Positions 32,443-41,185 of a DNA stretch of 64,000 nucleotides are shown one piece after another. The stretch comes from Collinsella aerofaciens (GTDB taxonomy: Bacteria; Actinomycetota; Coriobacteriia; Coriobacteriales; Coriobacteriaceae). Made by a program: the position numbers and the translations under genes. Numbering within the stretch: the first letter of the stretch is position 1; each line of letters begins with the position of its first letter. Below the pieces are notes generated by a model. The model made no database searches, was not told the origin of the DNA, and was given only the letters and a program-made list of their open reading frames with translations. The DNA lies in contig NZ_JAQLFL010000008.1 of the NCBI RefSeq assembly GCF_028206995.1, forward strand, positions 1 to 64,000. The letters are read 5' to 3'.

Positions 32443-33369
32443 ATGCCCATTCGCATTCCCGACGCCCTCCCTGCCGCCGCGCAGCTCGAGAGCGAGAACA
32501 TCTTTGTCATGACCGAGTACCGTGCGCTACATCAGGACATCCGTCCGCTGCGCGTGCTTGTCCTCAACCTCATGCCCACCAAGATCGCCACCGAGACGCA
32601 GATCATGCGCAAACTCTCCAACACGCCGCTGCAGGTGGAGGTGGACCTGCTGCGCACCAAAACGCACGAGGCCACGCACGTGAGTGCCGGCCACCTGGAG
32701 ACGTTCTATCGCACGTTCGACGACATTCGCGACATCCACTACGACGGCTTGATCATCACGGGCGCGCCGGTGGAGCAGATGCCGTTCGAGGAGGTCGACT
32801 ACTGGCCCGAGCTCTGCCAGATCATGGACTGGTCCACCACGCACGTGCACTCTACGCTGCACATTTGTTGGGGCGCGCAGGCTGGCCTGTACCATCATTA
32901 CGGTATCCAGAAGTACGATCTGCCGGCAAAGGCGAGCGGCGTGTTCGAGCATTATCTGGTGAAGCCGCAAAGCCCGCTGGTTCGCGGCTTTGACGACCGT
33001 TTCTATGCCGTGCATTCGCGCAACACCGATGTGCGCCGCGAGGACGTGGAGGCCGAGCCGCAGCTTGAAGTCGTGGCCGTGTCCGACGAGGTGGGTCTGT
33101 ACATCGTCAAGTCGACCGACAGCCGTCGCTTCTTTGTCTTTGGCCATCCCGAGTACGACACCGACACGCTGCGCCTGGAGTACGAGCGCGACGTGAAGCG
33201 CGGACTCAACCCCCAGGTGCCGGCGCATTACTTCCCGGGCGACGACCCTGCCGCCGAGCCGCGCAACGTCTGGCGCAGCCAGGCTCAGCTGTTCTACACC
33301 AACTGGCTCAACTACTACGTCTACCAGACCACGCCCTACGACCTGGCCCGCGCCGGCGAGGAGCACTAG
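32443..33369 (+). CDS. metA: Homoserine O-acyltransferase (predicted acetyl-CoA specific)
   Basis: A 308-aa enzyme activating homoserine in methionine synthesis. Counted from this start, the nucleophile is Cys142 (HICWGAQ) and the triad is His235 and Glu237 (FGHPEYD), exactly the E. coli MetA numbering. Residue 111 is Glu in GAPVEQ; family studies link Glu111 to acetyl-CoA and Gly111 to succinyl-CoA use, so O-acetylhomoserine is the likely product. The start follows taaggag (32429-32436). No other methionine gene or SAM riboswitch is adjacent. Confidence 0.93.
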   Translation: MPIRIPDALPAAAQLESENIFVMTEYRALHQDIRPLRVLVLNLMPTKIATETQIMRKLSNTPLQVEVDLLRTKTHEATHVSAGHLETFYRTFDDIRDIHYDGLIITGAPVEQMPFEEVDYWPELCQIMDWSTTHVHSTLHICWGAQAGLYHHYGIQKYDLPAKASGVFEHYLVKPQSPLVRGFDDRFYAVHSRNTDVRREDVEAEPQLEVVAVSDEVGLYIVKSTDSRRFFVFGHPEYDTDTLRLEYERDVKRGLNPQVPAHYFPGDDPAAEPRNVWRSQAQLFYTNWLNYYVYQTTPYDLARAGEEH

Positions 33370-33430
33370 GCTGCGATGGTACTGCTGTAGCCGTGGCTGC
33401 TGCCGCGGCTGTTGCTGTGCCGGCGGCGTG

Positions 33431-33569
33431 ACGAGCATGGATTTTCGGACGGACGAGCGTGGATTTTCGGACGGACGAGCGTGGATTTTCGGACGTTTAC
33501 AAATCGAGCGTGGATAATCTCCCATTTTTGGCCGAGGAACGGGCTCAAAGTGGGAGATTATCCACGCTC
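33431..33569. repeat. Tandem 22-bp repeats with hairpin (GAGCGTGGAT family), copy 1
   Basis: Three head-to-tail units ACGAGCGTGGATTTTCGGAC (33431, 33453, 33475; period 22) lead into a hairpin. Its 19-bp arms start with the same motif (33506-33524 and 33551-33569, perfect), and a T6 tract follows. The loop begins TTTTTGGCC. It lies after metA and before the AbiEi-like gene. The rest of 33370-33866 shows no gene. Confidence 0.9.
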
Positions 33570-33866
33570 ATTTTTTAGGTGTGTAGATGCCGATGGCTCG
33601 GCTAAGAGACGGTGCGTGAAGAGGCCAAGTCGCATTCGGCGTAGTCTCGTATCTCGACGGGTTTTTCTTTCTGATAATCCGATGGACACAGGCATCTAAA
33701 TGTGGAGACAGGGACCTCTCGGTAAGGCTTCTGCCTGCAGATATAAGCCATCAGCCTAAAACGTCCAAAACCGTCAAGCATTTGGTCAGTGCCTGGACAG
33801 CATTTGGTTAGACTTCGCATGAAACCGTCTGGTACGTTTGCGCCGTTCCATGAGTTGGGAGGCGAC

Positions 33867-34829
33867 ATGGGAAACATGACGGCGAATCAAAGACTTACAA
33901 GTCACATTAAAGCATGCGAACAGCAGATGAGTTGCGTGTACGCGCGCACGGCGGCGGAGGCAAAGCAGATTGAGCGGCGGGTGGCGGCGGGAAGTCTAGA
34001 GGCGGTCATGCCGGGGCTGTATGCGCGTCCGGAATACTGGTCCGAGCTCAAGTTTCGGCAGCGTTATCTGCATCGAGTGCGGGCCCTTGCGCAAAAGCAC
34101 CCCGACTGGACATTTTGCTCCTATACGGCGGCTGTTATCTACGGTCTTTCGGTTTCGCATGCCAATTTGACGCACATCCATATCGCCGTGGCACCGGCAC
34201 AATCAACGACGCCGGGCTCTCAGGTCGTTCGCCATCGTTATGTTCGTCAAACACGGGCCACCCAGATGGACATTGCCGTGACCGATATCGATCAAACGAT
34301 TACGGATTGCCTGGTCGATGCATCGTTTGTCGAGGGCTTGATCATTGCGGACTCGGCGCTCCATGAGCAGCTTTTGTCGAAGGAACATCTCGTTGAGACG
34401 GTCGACAAGCTTGGCCTGAATCGACGCGGTGTTGTGACGGCGCGAAGTGTTGCACGGTGTGCCGACGGCCTGTCGGAAAGCGGTGGCGAGTCCAAGGCGC
34501 GCGCCCTGATGATCGAGCGCGGCTGGCAGACGCCGGAGCTGCAAATTGAGCTGTTCGACCCGGTTGAGCCGGGACGGCCGTATCGCGTCGACTACTTGTG
34601 GCGCGTGGGAGATCGGCTGATCATCGGGGAATTTGACGGATTCGTTAAAAGCGAGAAGGCGGCGGAGGAGGGCAAGCTCGCAAAGGCGCAGTTTGATGAG
34701 CGCCAGCGCGAGTCGAGGCTTTCGCTGCTTGATAACTGCAAGATTGTGCGCTTGTGCTGGGATGATCTGAGGGATCCGGGAAAGCTTGATCGCAAGCTCA
34801 AAGTTGCCGGCGTGCCGCGTGCGTGCTGA
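33867..34829 (+). CDS. AbiEi/DUF559-like protein with nuclease-fold C-terminus
   Basis: A 320-aa protein. The N-terminal region (about residues 8-100) resembles the winged-helix domain of AbiEi-type antitoxins (VAAGSLEAVMPGLYARPEYW). The C-terminal part has a Vsr/DUF559-like restriction-endonuclease pattern: Glu208 in GGESKAR, Asp242 in VDYLW, Glu255 and Asp257 in IGEFDG, Lys261. No AbiEii partner is adjacent. The ATG at 33867 has gggagg (33857-33862). The gene is bracketed by two same-orientation copies of the tandem-repeat/hairpin element. Function is unknown; a solo defence or regulatory role is possible. Confidence 0.7.
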   Translation: MGNMTANQRLTSHIKACEQQMSCVYARTAAEAKQIERRVAAGSLEAVMPGLYARPEYWSELKFRQRYLHRVRALAQKHPDWTFCSYTAAVIYGLSVSHANLTHIHIAVAPAQSTTPGSQVVRHRYVRQTRATQMDIAVTDIDQTITDCLVDASFVEGLIIADSALHEQLLSKEHLVETVDKLGLNRRGVVTARSVARCADGLSESGGESKARALMIERGWQTPELQIELFDPVEPGRPYRVDYLWRVGDRLIIGEFDGFVKSEKAAEEGKLAKAQFDERQRESRLSLLDNCKIVRLCWDDLRDPGKLDRKLKVAGVPRAC

Positions 34830-34853
34830 GGCGGTTGCAGGGCGTTGAGTCGC

Positions 34854-34971
34854 ACGAGCGTGGAAATCCGGACACACGAGCGTGGATAATCGGACGCTTG
34901 TTGAATGAGCGTGGATAATCTCCCGTTTTTGGCTCGCAAGGGGGTTCAAAGCGGGAGATTTTCCACGCTCA
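34854..34971. repeat. Tandem 22-bp repeats with hairpin (GAGCGTGGAT family), copy 2
   Basis: Two units (34854 and 34876, period 22) precede a hairpin (34906-34925 with 34952-34971, one mismatch). The loop TTTTTGGCTCGCAAGGGGG resembles that of copy 1. The element lies between convergent genes and may also terminate both. Confidence 0.9.
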
Positions 34972-34996
34972 TCGTGCAGGTGCGATGCAACGGCGG

Positions 34997-35593
34997 TTAG
35001 GCGCTGATGATGTGGGGTAGCGGCAGGTCGTGGGCGTCGGTGGGAACGCGGTCGACACGCTGCTCGTCAAAGGCGATGCCGATGATTTGACATGCGGGCG
35101 AGAGCATGGACAGGTAGCGGTCATAGCAGCCGCCGCCGTAGCCCAGGCGCGCGCCGGTTTGGTCGAAGGCCACGAGCGGCACAACAATCATGTCGAGTGC
35201 TTCGGCAGGCACGATGGGGAAGCGGTCGCTGTCGATGTCCGTGGCCGCGAAGGCCCGCGCGGGGTGGGCGATAAACGGGGCCGCGGACGCATCGTCGGCG
35301 GCAACTGCTCGCATGCGCATGCGCTGGCCACAAGCTGCGGCATCAATTGCCGAGAACATGCACGGATAGGCTACGCGCCAGCCGCGCGCGGCGGCCGCAG
35401 CGGCAAACGCGGCAGGGTCTGCCTCGGAGCCCATTACGGCATAGACTGCAACGGTGTGCGGGGCTGCGGGATCCGAGCTGCCCAGCAACTCAACAAGCCG
35501 CGCACAGATAACGGCAGACTTCGCCGCCCGCAAGTCCAAATCAAGAGCATCGCGCCGAGCAATCACTGCCCGCCGCAACTCAGCCTTATCCAT
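34997..35593 (-). CDS. 5-formyltetrahydrofolate cyclo-ligase
   Basis: A 198-aa enzyme converting 5-formyl-THF to 5,10-methenyl-THF with ATP. It has the N-terminal DKAELRRAVIARRDAL and the C-terminal signature LGYGGGCYDRYL (about residues 150-161), both diagnostic. The ATG at 35593 is chosen on conservation; its ribosome site (minus-strand gggagctggg) is moderate. It is alone, convergent with the AbiEi-like gene. Confidence 0.92.
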   Translation of the reverse strand: MDKAELRRAVIARRDALDLDLRAAKSAVICARLVELLGSSDPAAPHTVAVYAVMGSEADPAAFAAAAAARGWRVAYPCMFSAIDAAACGQRMRMRAVAADDASAAPFIAHPARAFAATDIDSDRFPIVPAEALDMIVVPLVAFDQTGARLGYGGGCYDRYLSMLSPACQIIGIAFDEQRVDRVPTDAHDLPLPHIISA

Positions 35594-35607
35594 CCCAGCT
35601 CCCTCTC

Positions 35608-35656
35608 CCAAACCTACCAAAAAGGGACAGGTTTATTTTGGCGGGTTTTATCTGGG
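35608..35656. repeat. Dispersed hairpin family C, copy 4 (minus orientation)
   Basis: On the minus strand it begins GCCCAGATAAAACCCGCC and ends TTTGGTAGGTTTGGG, matching copies 2 and 3. It lies in the leader of the cyclo-ligase gene, 15 nt from its start. Confidence 0.8.
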
Positions 35657-35747
35657 CAAACACCCAAACCACCACACAAATCATCGCAAAGGGGGCAGCT
35701 CATGGACACCTTCGTGGGTTTTGACGAAGAGCAGGTGTTCGCGGCGG

Positions 35748-35887
35748 TTTGTCTCGATCTGTAACAGTTACTCGGCAAAATCGGACCTAGATGTTACAGA
35801 TTGAGACAAAGGGCCGGCGTCATCCGGAAACGTCTCGATCTGTAACATCTGGAGCCGATATTGCCGTCTTGGCGTTACAGATCGAGA
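35748..35887. repeat. Two tandem foldbacks with GTCTCGATCTGTAAC arms
   Basis: Foldback 1 pairs 35748-35766 with 35792-35810; foldback 2 pairs 35832-35846 with 35874-35887. Arms are shared. The loop of the second is close to the reverse complement of the first around CGGCAAWATCGG, so the pair looks like an inverted duplication. No gene is supported in 35594-35958. Confidence 0.85.
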
Positions 35888-35912
35888 TAAACCGACAGAC
35901 TGCGGCAAAAGA

Positions 35913-35951
35913 AAAGGTAGATTTTCAGGCATGTCCCAAAAATCTACCTTT
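35913..35951 (-). terminator. Hairpin repeat acting as terminator of the M16 gene
   Basis: AAAGGTAGATTT pairs with AAATCTACCTTT (35913-35924 with 35940-35951); on the minus strand a TTCTTTT tail follows, 8 nt after the M16 stop. It is the second copy of the hairpin at 32309. Confidence 0.7.
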
Positions 35952-35958
35952 GTTGTGG

Positions 35959-38900
35959 TTAGCTCAGCAGGTCGACTACGTTGAAGCCGGCGTTGCTCTT
36001 GGCGATGACGTCTCGGCCGCCAAAGACACAGGTGGGCGACTCGGCTGCGATGCGCGTCACGTCGGCGCCGAGCGAGCGCAGCTCACCGGGCGTGGCGGCG
36101 AGCATCTGGGCGCGGCGCTCCTCGCGTGCGTGCGGATCGAGCCCAGCCAGGTAGGTCGTGTTGCGGCGCTTGGTGAGCGCATAGGGCTTCACCGGCGCGT
36201 CCATGCCGCTCACGCAGCTCACGATAAAGCCCTCAAAGGCGGCCTCGTCGGGCTCAAAGCTGCCGAGCCATTCGCCCGCGCGCGCCACGCGCTCAATCGA
36301 GGGGTCGATTGCCGGGTCGCGGTAGGTGTAGAACGCCGCCTGTCGCTCGCCTTCCGCGCGGAATCCGCAGCCGTACGCACCGCCCTTAACGCGGATCTCG
36401 TTCCACAGGTAGTCGTAGGAGAGCGCGTTGGCGGCAACCGCCCAGGCGCCCGTCACGTCAATGCCCAGGCGACGTGGGTCGCACGCGCTTGCCGCAAAGC
36501 AGATGTCGCTGGGGATGACAAAGGCCTCGTGGCGGTCGCGCGGCGTCGGCACCACGAGCGCGTTGCGGCCGGCATCGGTGCTGTCGCCAGCGCCCAGCCC
36601 CAGGTCGCCCGCGGCGGCCCAGTATGCGTTAAAGTCCTCGTCGCTGCCGGTAAAGCTCGCCATGCAGCCATCGGCCACAAAGATGCGGCCTGCCAGCTCG
36701 GCAAGCTTGGCGCGCAGGTCGTCGACGCGCTCGTCAAAGTGGTCGAGCAGGTCGCGCAGGAACAGGTAGAAGTCCACGCCCGAAAGCTGCTCGCGAACCA
36801 CGGCCGAAGGCGAGCTGTAGCTCATCGCGCGACCGAGTGCCGCCGAGTGACCGTTGTTGATAAAGCCCTGCTCAAGTCCAATGCGAATCTGCGTGAGCAC
36901 GTCGCGCACGCGGTCGGCGTCGGCATCGAGCAAAAGCGTGCTCGACCACACCTCGCGCGGCAGGCTCGCTAGCGCATCGATCTTCTCGGACAGGGCGCCG
37001 GCGCTCACCAGCAGGTAGGGACGCACGCCGTCCACGTCGGGCTGGGTCATGACCTCGGTCGTAAAGCTCAAAAAGCCCAGCTTGCCGGCGAGCACGTTGT
37101 CGAGCTCCTCGGCCGAGTGCTCGCTCGTGGGCAGCTGTTTGAGCAGGCGGCAGAGCAGCGTCACATAGGGCAGGTCCTCAAATGCGACGCAGCTCAGGTC
37201 AAAGTACTGCATGGCGTAGGCCAGACGGTTGGTGGGGATGCCGTGGCGCAGGCAGGGGATGGGCGCAGTCGTGTCCACGACCAGCGGCGGCTCGGGGCGC
37301 GCCTCGCCAATGTCGGAAACGCGCAGGTGCGGTAGCGTGGCCTTGGCCTCGAGCGTGTCCTCGGCCTCCTGTGCGGCACGCAGCACGGCCGTGCGCTCGA
37401 CCACGTTGGCCAGCTCGGCATTGGTCATGGCGTCGCGCTTGGCTGCTAGCTCGGCGGCCTCGGCACCCTCTGCGCCCTCGGCGGCGTCCACCGGCACCAG
37501 CTCGACCAGCGCCATATGGTCGTTTTCCAGCACCAGCTCGCGCAGCAGGTCCTCAAAGTAGCTGCCGTCCAGCTCGCCACGCAGCTCCTCGTACACCGGG
37601 CCGTACTTGAGCGCCAGCGTCGCGGCGTCGTCATCGTAGAGCCAGGTGCTCAGCGCGTCGCACGCAATGGCCACGCCGTCGGCGATACCGTAGTCGCGCT
37701 GGCGCAGGTCGTACTCGTTGCTGCTGATGATGGCTTCCAGGCGCTCGCGCGGAACGCCGTGCTCGCACAGGTCGCGGCAGGCGTCTTGGAACACACGACG
37801 CAGCTCGCGCGCCACGCCGGGCTGCGCGTTTTGCAGCATGATGAGCTCGTAGGGCTGCAGGCTCTCGGCCGCGGTGTAGCTCACCACGTTGCCGCCCAGG
37901 CCGGCGGCCAGAATGGCCTTCTTAACCGGCGCTTCGTTGGAGCCCAGCAGCGCCTCGAACAGGATATCCGCCGCGATCGTACGCTTGCGATCGAGCGCGC
38001 TGCCCAGCACAAGACCCAGGCCAACCAGGGCGTTCTCGGGCGTGGTGGCCATCTCGACGCGCTTATACTCGCAGGTCACGGGCGCTTGCACGCCCAGCGG
38101 ATTGGGCGCCAGCGCGGACGGGTCCTCGCCGGCGGCAACGGCAGCGTCCATGCGGCGGCTCGCGGCACTCGGCTGCGACAGATAGCGCTCGTCCAAAAAG
38201 GCCAGCGCGCGGTCCACGTCCAGGTCGCCGTAGAGCGTGATGTAAGAGTTGGAAGGATTGTAGTGGCGCGCGTGCGTGTCCAGGAACTGCTCGTAGGTGA
38301 GCGCGGGAATCGCGCGCGGGTCGCCGCCGCTCTCGTGCGCATAGGCGGTGTCGGGATAGAGTGCGGCGTTAACAGCATCGTCCAGCACGCTCATGGGGTC
38401 GGACAGCGCGCCCTTCATTTCGTTGAACACCACGCCGTTATAGCGCAGCGTGCCCTCGCGCAGGCTGGCGGCGCTGCCTTCGCCCTCGGCGCCCTCCGGC
38501 AGGTCCAGCTCGTAGTGCCAGCCCTCTTGCTCAAAAATGGTGGGCTTGGTATAGATGGCCGGGTTGAACACCGCGTCCAGGTACACGTCCATCAGGTTGT
38601 ACAGATCCTGCTCGTTGGTGGTGGCAACGGGGTAGATGGTCTTGTCGGGGTAGGTCATGGCGTTGAGGAACGTCTGCATGGAGCTCTTGATCAGGTCGAC
38701 AAACGGCTCCTTGACAGGGAACTTGGCCGATCCGCACAGCACCGAGTGTTCAAGAATATGGAACACGCCGGTGGAATCGGCCGGCGGCGTCTTAAAGCCA
38801 ATGGCAAAGGCCTTGTTCTCGTCGTCGCACGCCAGGTACAGTAGGCGAGCGCCCGAGGCGGTGTGGCGCAGCACGTAGGCGTCCGAATCGAGCTCGGGCA

Positions 38901-38997
38901 CGGTCTCGCAGCGCTCGACGGCAAAGCCGTGGCAGGTGGTGCCAGGCACCAGCAGTGCGGCGGCAGCGGCGCGCGGGTCGGTTGAGGTGGTGGGCAT
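35959..38997 (-). CDS. M16-family (insulinase/presequence-type) metallopeptidase
   Basis: A 1012-aa zinc peptidase. The inverted zinc motif HxxEH is His80-Ile-Leu-Glu83-His84, in FHILEHSVLCGS, and NAMTYPDKTIYPVAT (about 108-122) is characteristic of the M16C/PreP branch. The full two-half clamshell is present. In bacteria these cytoplasmic enzymes degrade short peptides. The start at 38997 follows a minus-strand aaaggag site; the frame stays open for another 104 codons upstream through repeats but without a ribosome site. Confidence 0.92.
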   Translation of the reverse strand: MPTTSTDPRAAAAALLVPGTTCHGFAVERCETVPELDSDAYVLRHTASGARLLYLACDDENKAFAIGFKTPPADSTGVFHILEHSVLCGSAKFPVKEPFVDLIKSSMQTFLNAMTYPDKTIYPVATTNEQDLYNLMDVYLDAVFNPAIYTKPTIFEQEGWHYELDLPEGAEGEGSAASLREGTLRYNGVVFNEMKGALSDPMSVLDDAVNAALYPDTAYAHESGGDPRAIPALTYEQFLDTHARHYNPSNSYITLYGDLDVDRALAFLDERYLSQPSAASRRMDAAVAAGEDPSALAPNPLGVQAPVTCEYKRVEMATTPENALVGLGLVLGSALDRKRTIAADILFEALLGSNEAPVKKAILAAGLGGNVVSYTAAESLQPYELIMLQNAQPGVARELRRVFQDACRDLCEHGVPRERLEAIISSNEYDLRQRDYGIADGVAIACDALSTWLYDDDAATLALKYGPVYEELRGELDGSYFEDLLRELVLENDHMALVELVPVDAAEGAEGAEAAELAAKRDAMTNAELANVVERTAVLRAAQEAEDTLEAKATLPHLRVSDIGEARPEPPLVVDTTAPIPCLRHGIPTNRLAYAMQYFDLSCVAFEDLPYVTLLCRLLKQLPTSEHSAEELDNVLAGKLGFLSFTTEVMTQPDVDGVRPYLLVSAGALSEKIDALASLPREVWSSTLLLDADADRVRDVLTQIRIGLEQGFINNGHSAALGRAMSYSSPSAVVREQLSGVDFYLFLRDLLDHFDERVDDLRAKLAELAGRIFVADGCMASFTGSDEDFNAYWAAAGDLGLGAGDSTDAGRNALVVPTPRDRHEAFVIPSDICFAASACDPRRLGIDVTGAWAVAANALSYDYLWNEIRVKGGAYGCGFRAEGERQAAFYTYRDPAIDPSIERVARAGEWLGSFEPDEAAFEGFIVSCVSGMDAPVKPYALTKRRNTTYLAGLDPHAREERRAQMLAATPGELRSLGADVTRIAAESPTCVFGGRDVIAKSNAGFNVVDLLS

Positions 38998-39132
38998 ATG
39001 CAGTCTCCTTTGACGCCCCAGCGGGGGCGAATCGAGTCGAATCCTCGAGAGTATACCCATATGGGGCCGCGGCTCTGCGGCGAACTGAAGACGATGCCAG
39101 CGGATTGGGCATAGGTCCCGCGTGCCCGCCGC

Positions 39133-39307
39133 ACGAGCGTGGAAAATTGGACACTCGCCAAACGAGAGTGGATATTCGGACGGACGAGCGAGGATTTCCG
39201 GATACCTATCGAACGAGAGTGGATATTTGGACGGAATTTGCCGCAAAAGCCCCAAAAACCGTCCAAATATCCACTCTCGATATCCGACCGTCCGAAAATC
39301 CTCGCTC
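39133..39307. repeat. GAGCGTGGAT-family repeats with nested hairpins, copy 3
   Basis: Four diverged 22-bp units start at 39133, 39162, 39184 and 39213. The last forms a 21-bp perfect hairpin (39214-39234 with 39259-39279). A third-unit segment (39187-39203) pairs with 39291-39307 with one mismatch. It lies upstream of the M16 gene, in the minus orientation leader. Confidence 0.85.
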
Positions 39308-39382
39308 ATCCATCACTTGCGTATCTCTCGTCTCTCATTCGTCTCTAATATGAAAGATGACAGGAAGATGAGAGAAAAATAT

Positions 39383-39561
39383 GAGAGATAACTGAGCAGC
39401 AAAGAGACAGGCAATCATGGTATTGTCTCAATACCGATTGTTCTACCAGCAAAAATATGTATAGATGAAGCAAATGGTAGACATTCCATCTCTATCTATC
39501 TCTTATCTCTAAGCCGAGAGATAGAGAGATAAATGAGAGATAATTACGAGAGATAACTGAG
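39383..39561. promoter_or_regulatory. GAGAGATAA motif array upstream of the AlbA-type gene
   Basis: GAGAGATAACTGAG occurs identically at 39383-39396 and 39548-39561. Between and around them are many GAGAGATA or TCTCTATC copies, including an inverted pair near 39497-39540. The region is A/T-rich and has no open frame. It probably binds a regulator, perhaps the product of the next gene. Confidence 0.6.
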
Positions 39562-39618
39562 AGACGAGGGAAATCTATCCGCGGCATTCTCTGCAGGACC
39601 GAGCGAAAGGACGTGCAG

Positions 39619-41085
39619 ATGAACGAAAACGAGCTGACCGGTCTGCTTGAGTCTTTAAGGCGTATGGGCTCGGATGATCTTAACGTCGAAGCGAAGGAGA
39701 GCGCCACGACGCTTTCCCGCGACGTGTGGGAAACGGTGAGCGCATTCGCGAACACTGCCGGCGGAACCATCGTGCTCGGAGTGAGTGAGCGCGCAGGTTT
39801 TGTCCCGGTTGAGAACTTCGAGACCGAGAAAGTGCTCAACCAATTCGTGGCGGGCATGGGCGATGCCGGCGGTCGCGGAAAGCTGGCCAATCCGCCCAAA
39901 TACACCATTGAGCGCGTGGAGCTCCAGGGCACCGTGGTTCTGGTCATCACGATTGAGGAGCTCGACCCGTCGAGCAAGCCTTGTTATGTCATAGAGCGGG
40001 GCGCCCAGGGCGGCAGCTACAAGCGCATCGATGACAAAGATGTGCCGCTTTCATCGACCGAGGTGCTCGCATTGGCGTCATACGGTCGAGCGACTCCGAG
40101 CGATCGCGACGCGGTGGCGGGTGCGGGCGCGGACAATCTCGACGAGACGCTGGTCGACCGTACGATAGATCGGGCTTTCTCGTTGACGCCCCGGGCAATG
40201 CGCGGCGCGCCGGACAAACAAACGAAGCTGGAGCGCCTAAATATCCTTGATTCCCAGGGCAATGTCACCAAGGCTGGACTCCTAGTTGTGGGCACCTACC
40301 CTCAGCAGTTCTATCCCAAGCTCTTCATTGACGTGGCTGTCCATGCGGGAACTCAGAAGGGCATGGCGGGGTCGCTGAGATTCATGGACCGCACAATCTG
40401 TGAGGGAACGTTGGGCGAGATGATCTCGGATGCCGTCGCAGCCGTCGCCAAGAATTTGCGGCGAACCTCGACCGTCCAAGGCGTCTCGCGTGTCGACTCG
40501 CTGGAGATTCCCGAGGAGGTTCTGCGCGAGGCAATCGCCAACGCCGTAATCCATCGAGAATACGGGGATCGGTTCTGTGGACAATCGATTGCCGTCGACG
40601 TCTTTGACGATCGTGTCGAGGTGACGAATCCTGGCGGCCTTTACGGGGGAAAGACTCGCGAGAACTTGTTTGACGGCAGCTCCCGATGCCGTAACGCGAC
40701 GCTCGTGAAACTCATGTCGATTGTCCCGCTGCCGGATGGCGCAGGTTCGCCGGCTGAGGGCAATGGCTCGGGCATCCCGATGATGGTCGATGCCATGCGC
40801 GCGCATGGTCTGGCCGAGCCCCTGTTCTGCCCGGGATTCGATCGGTTCAAGGTCGTACTTTACCGTTCAAAGATCGAGCCGGTCGATCATGGCGGGGGCT
40901 TAATTGTGACGGCACTCAAACACTACGGCGAGCTGGGGACGCGCGAGCTGGCAGAGCGCACAGGGCTCACAATTTCCCAGGTTAGGTCGCGCGTCAACGC
41001 GCTCATTGCTCAAGGCGAGCTTGAGCCCACGGCGCCGGCGACGAGCCGCAACCGCAAGTATCGACTGTTGGAGCGCGTGGAATAA
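39619..41085 (+). CDS. Schlafen AlbA-type ATP-binding regulator (COG2865 type)
   Basis: A 488-aa protein. The N-terminal AlbA_2 domain has VEAKESATTLSRDVWETVSAFANTAGG (about residues 22-48) and a GGTIVLGV core. The middle has an ATPase-like segment with ALREAIANAVIHREY-type sequence (EVLREAIANAVIHREYGD, about 292-309). A C-terminal winged helix (ELGTRELAERTGLTISQVRSRVNALI) may bind DNA. Such proteins are annotated as transcriptional regulators or RecG-like helicases, with few studied; some sit in defence islands. The ATG at 39619 fits the gaaagg site better than GTG 39613. Confidence 0.85.
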   Translation: MNENELTGLLESLRRMGSDDLNVEAKESATTLSRDVWETVSAFANTAGGTIVLGVSERAGFVPVENFETEKVLNQFVAGMGDAGGRGKLANPPKYTIERVELQGTVVLVITIEELDPSSKPCYVIERGAQGGSYKRIDDKDVPLSSTEVLALASYGRATPSDRDAVAGAGADNLDETLVDRTIDRAFSLTPRAMRGAPDKQTKLERLNILDSQGNVTKAGLLVVGTYPQQFYPKLFIDVAVHAGTQKGMAGSLRFMDRTICEGTLGEMISDAVAAVAKNLRRTSTVQGVSRVDSLEIPEEVLREAIANAVIHREYGDRFCGQSIAVDVFDDRVEVTNPGGLYGGKTRENLFDGSSRCRNATLVKLMSIVPLPDGAGSPAEGNGSGIPMMVDAMRAHGLAEPLFCPGFDRFKVVLYRSKIEPVDHGGGLIVTALKHYGELGTRELAERTGLTISQVRSRVNALIAQGELEPTAPATSRNRKYRLLERVE

Positions 41086-41185
41086 ATGCGTTAGCGGACG
41101 AGGCGACCCAATAATCGACCCTCGATTGGCGCCCACTAAGGTTAAGCGGTTGTTGCCCAGTTGACGGTGATGCTAAAGACTCGGC

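Noticed and set aside
33431-33495. Tandem 22-bp repeats as a possible CRISPR array
   Set aside because: Units abut with no spacers, there are only three, and no cas gene is present.
35702-35764. 20-codon frame before the tandem foldbacks
   Set aside because: Very short, with its end inside a repeat arm and no conserved features; a leader-peptide role has no support.
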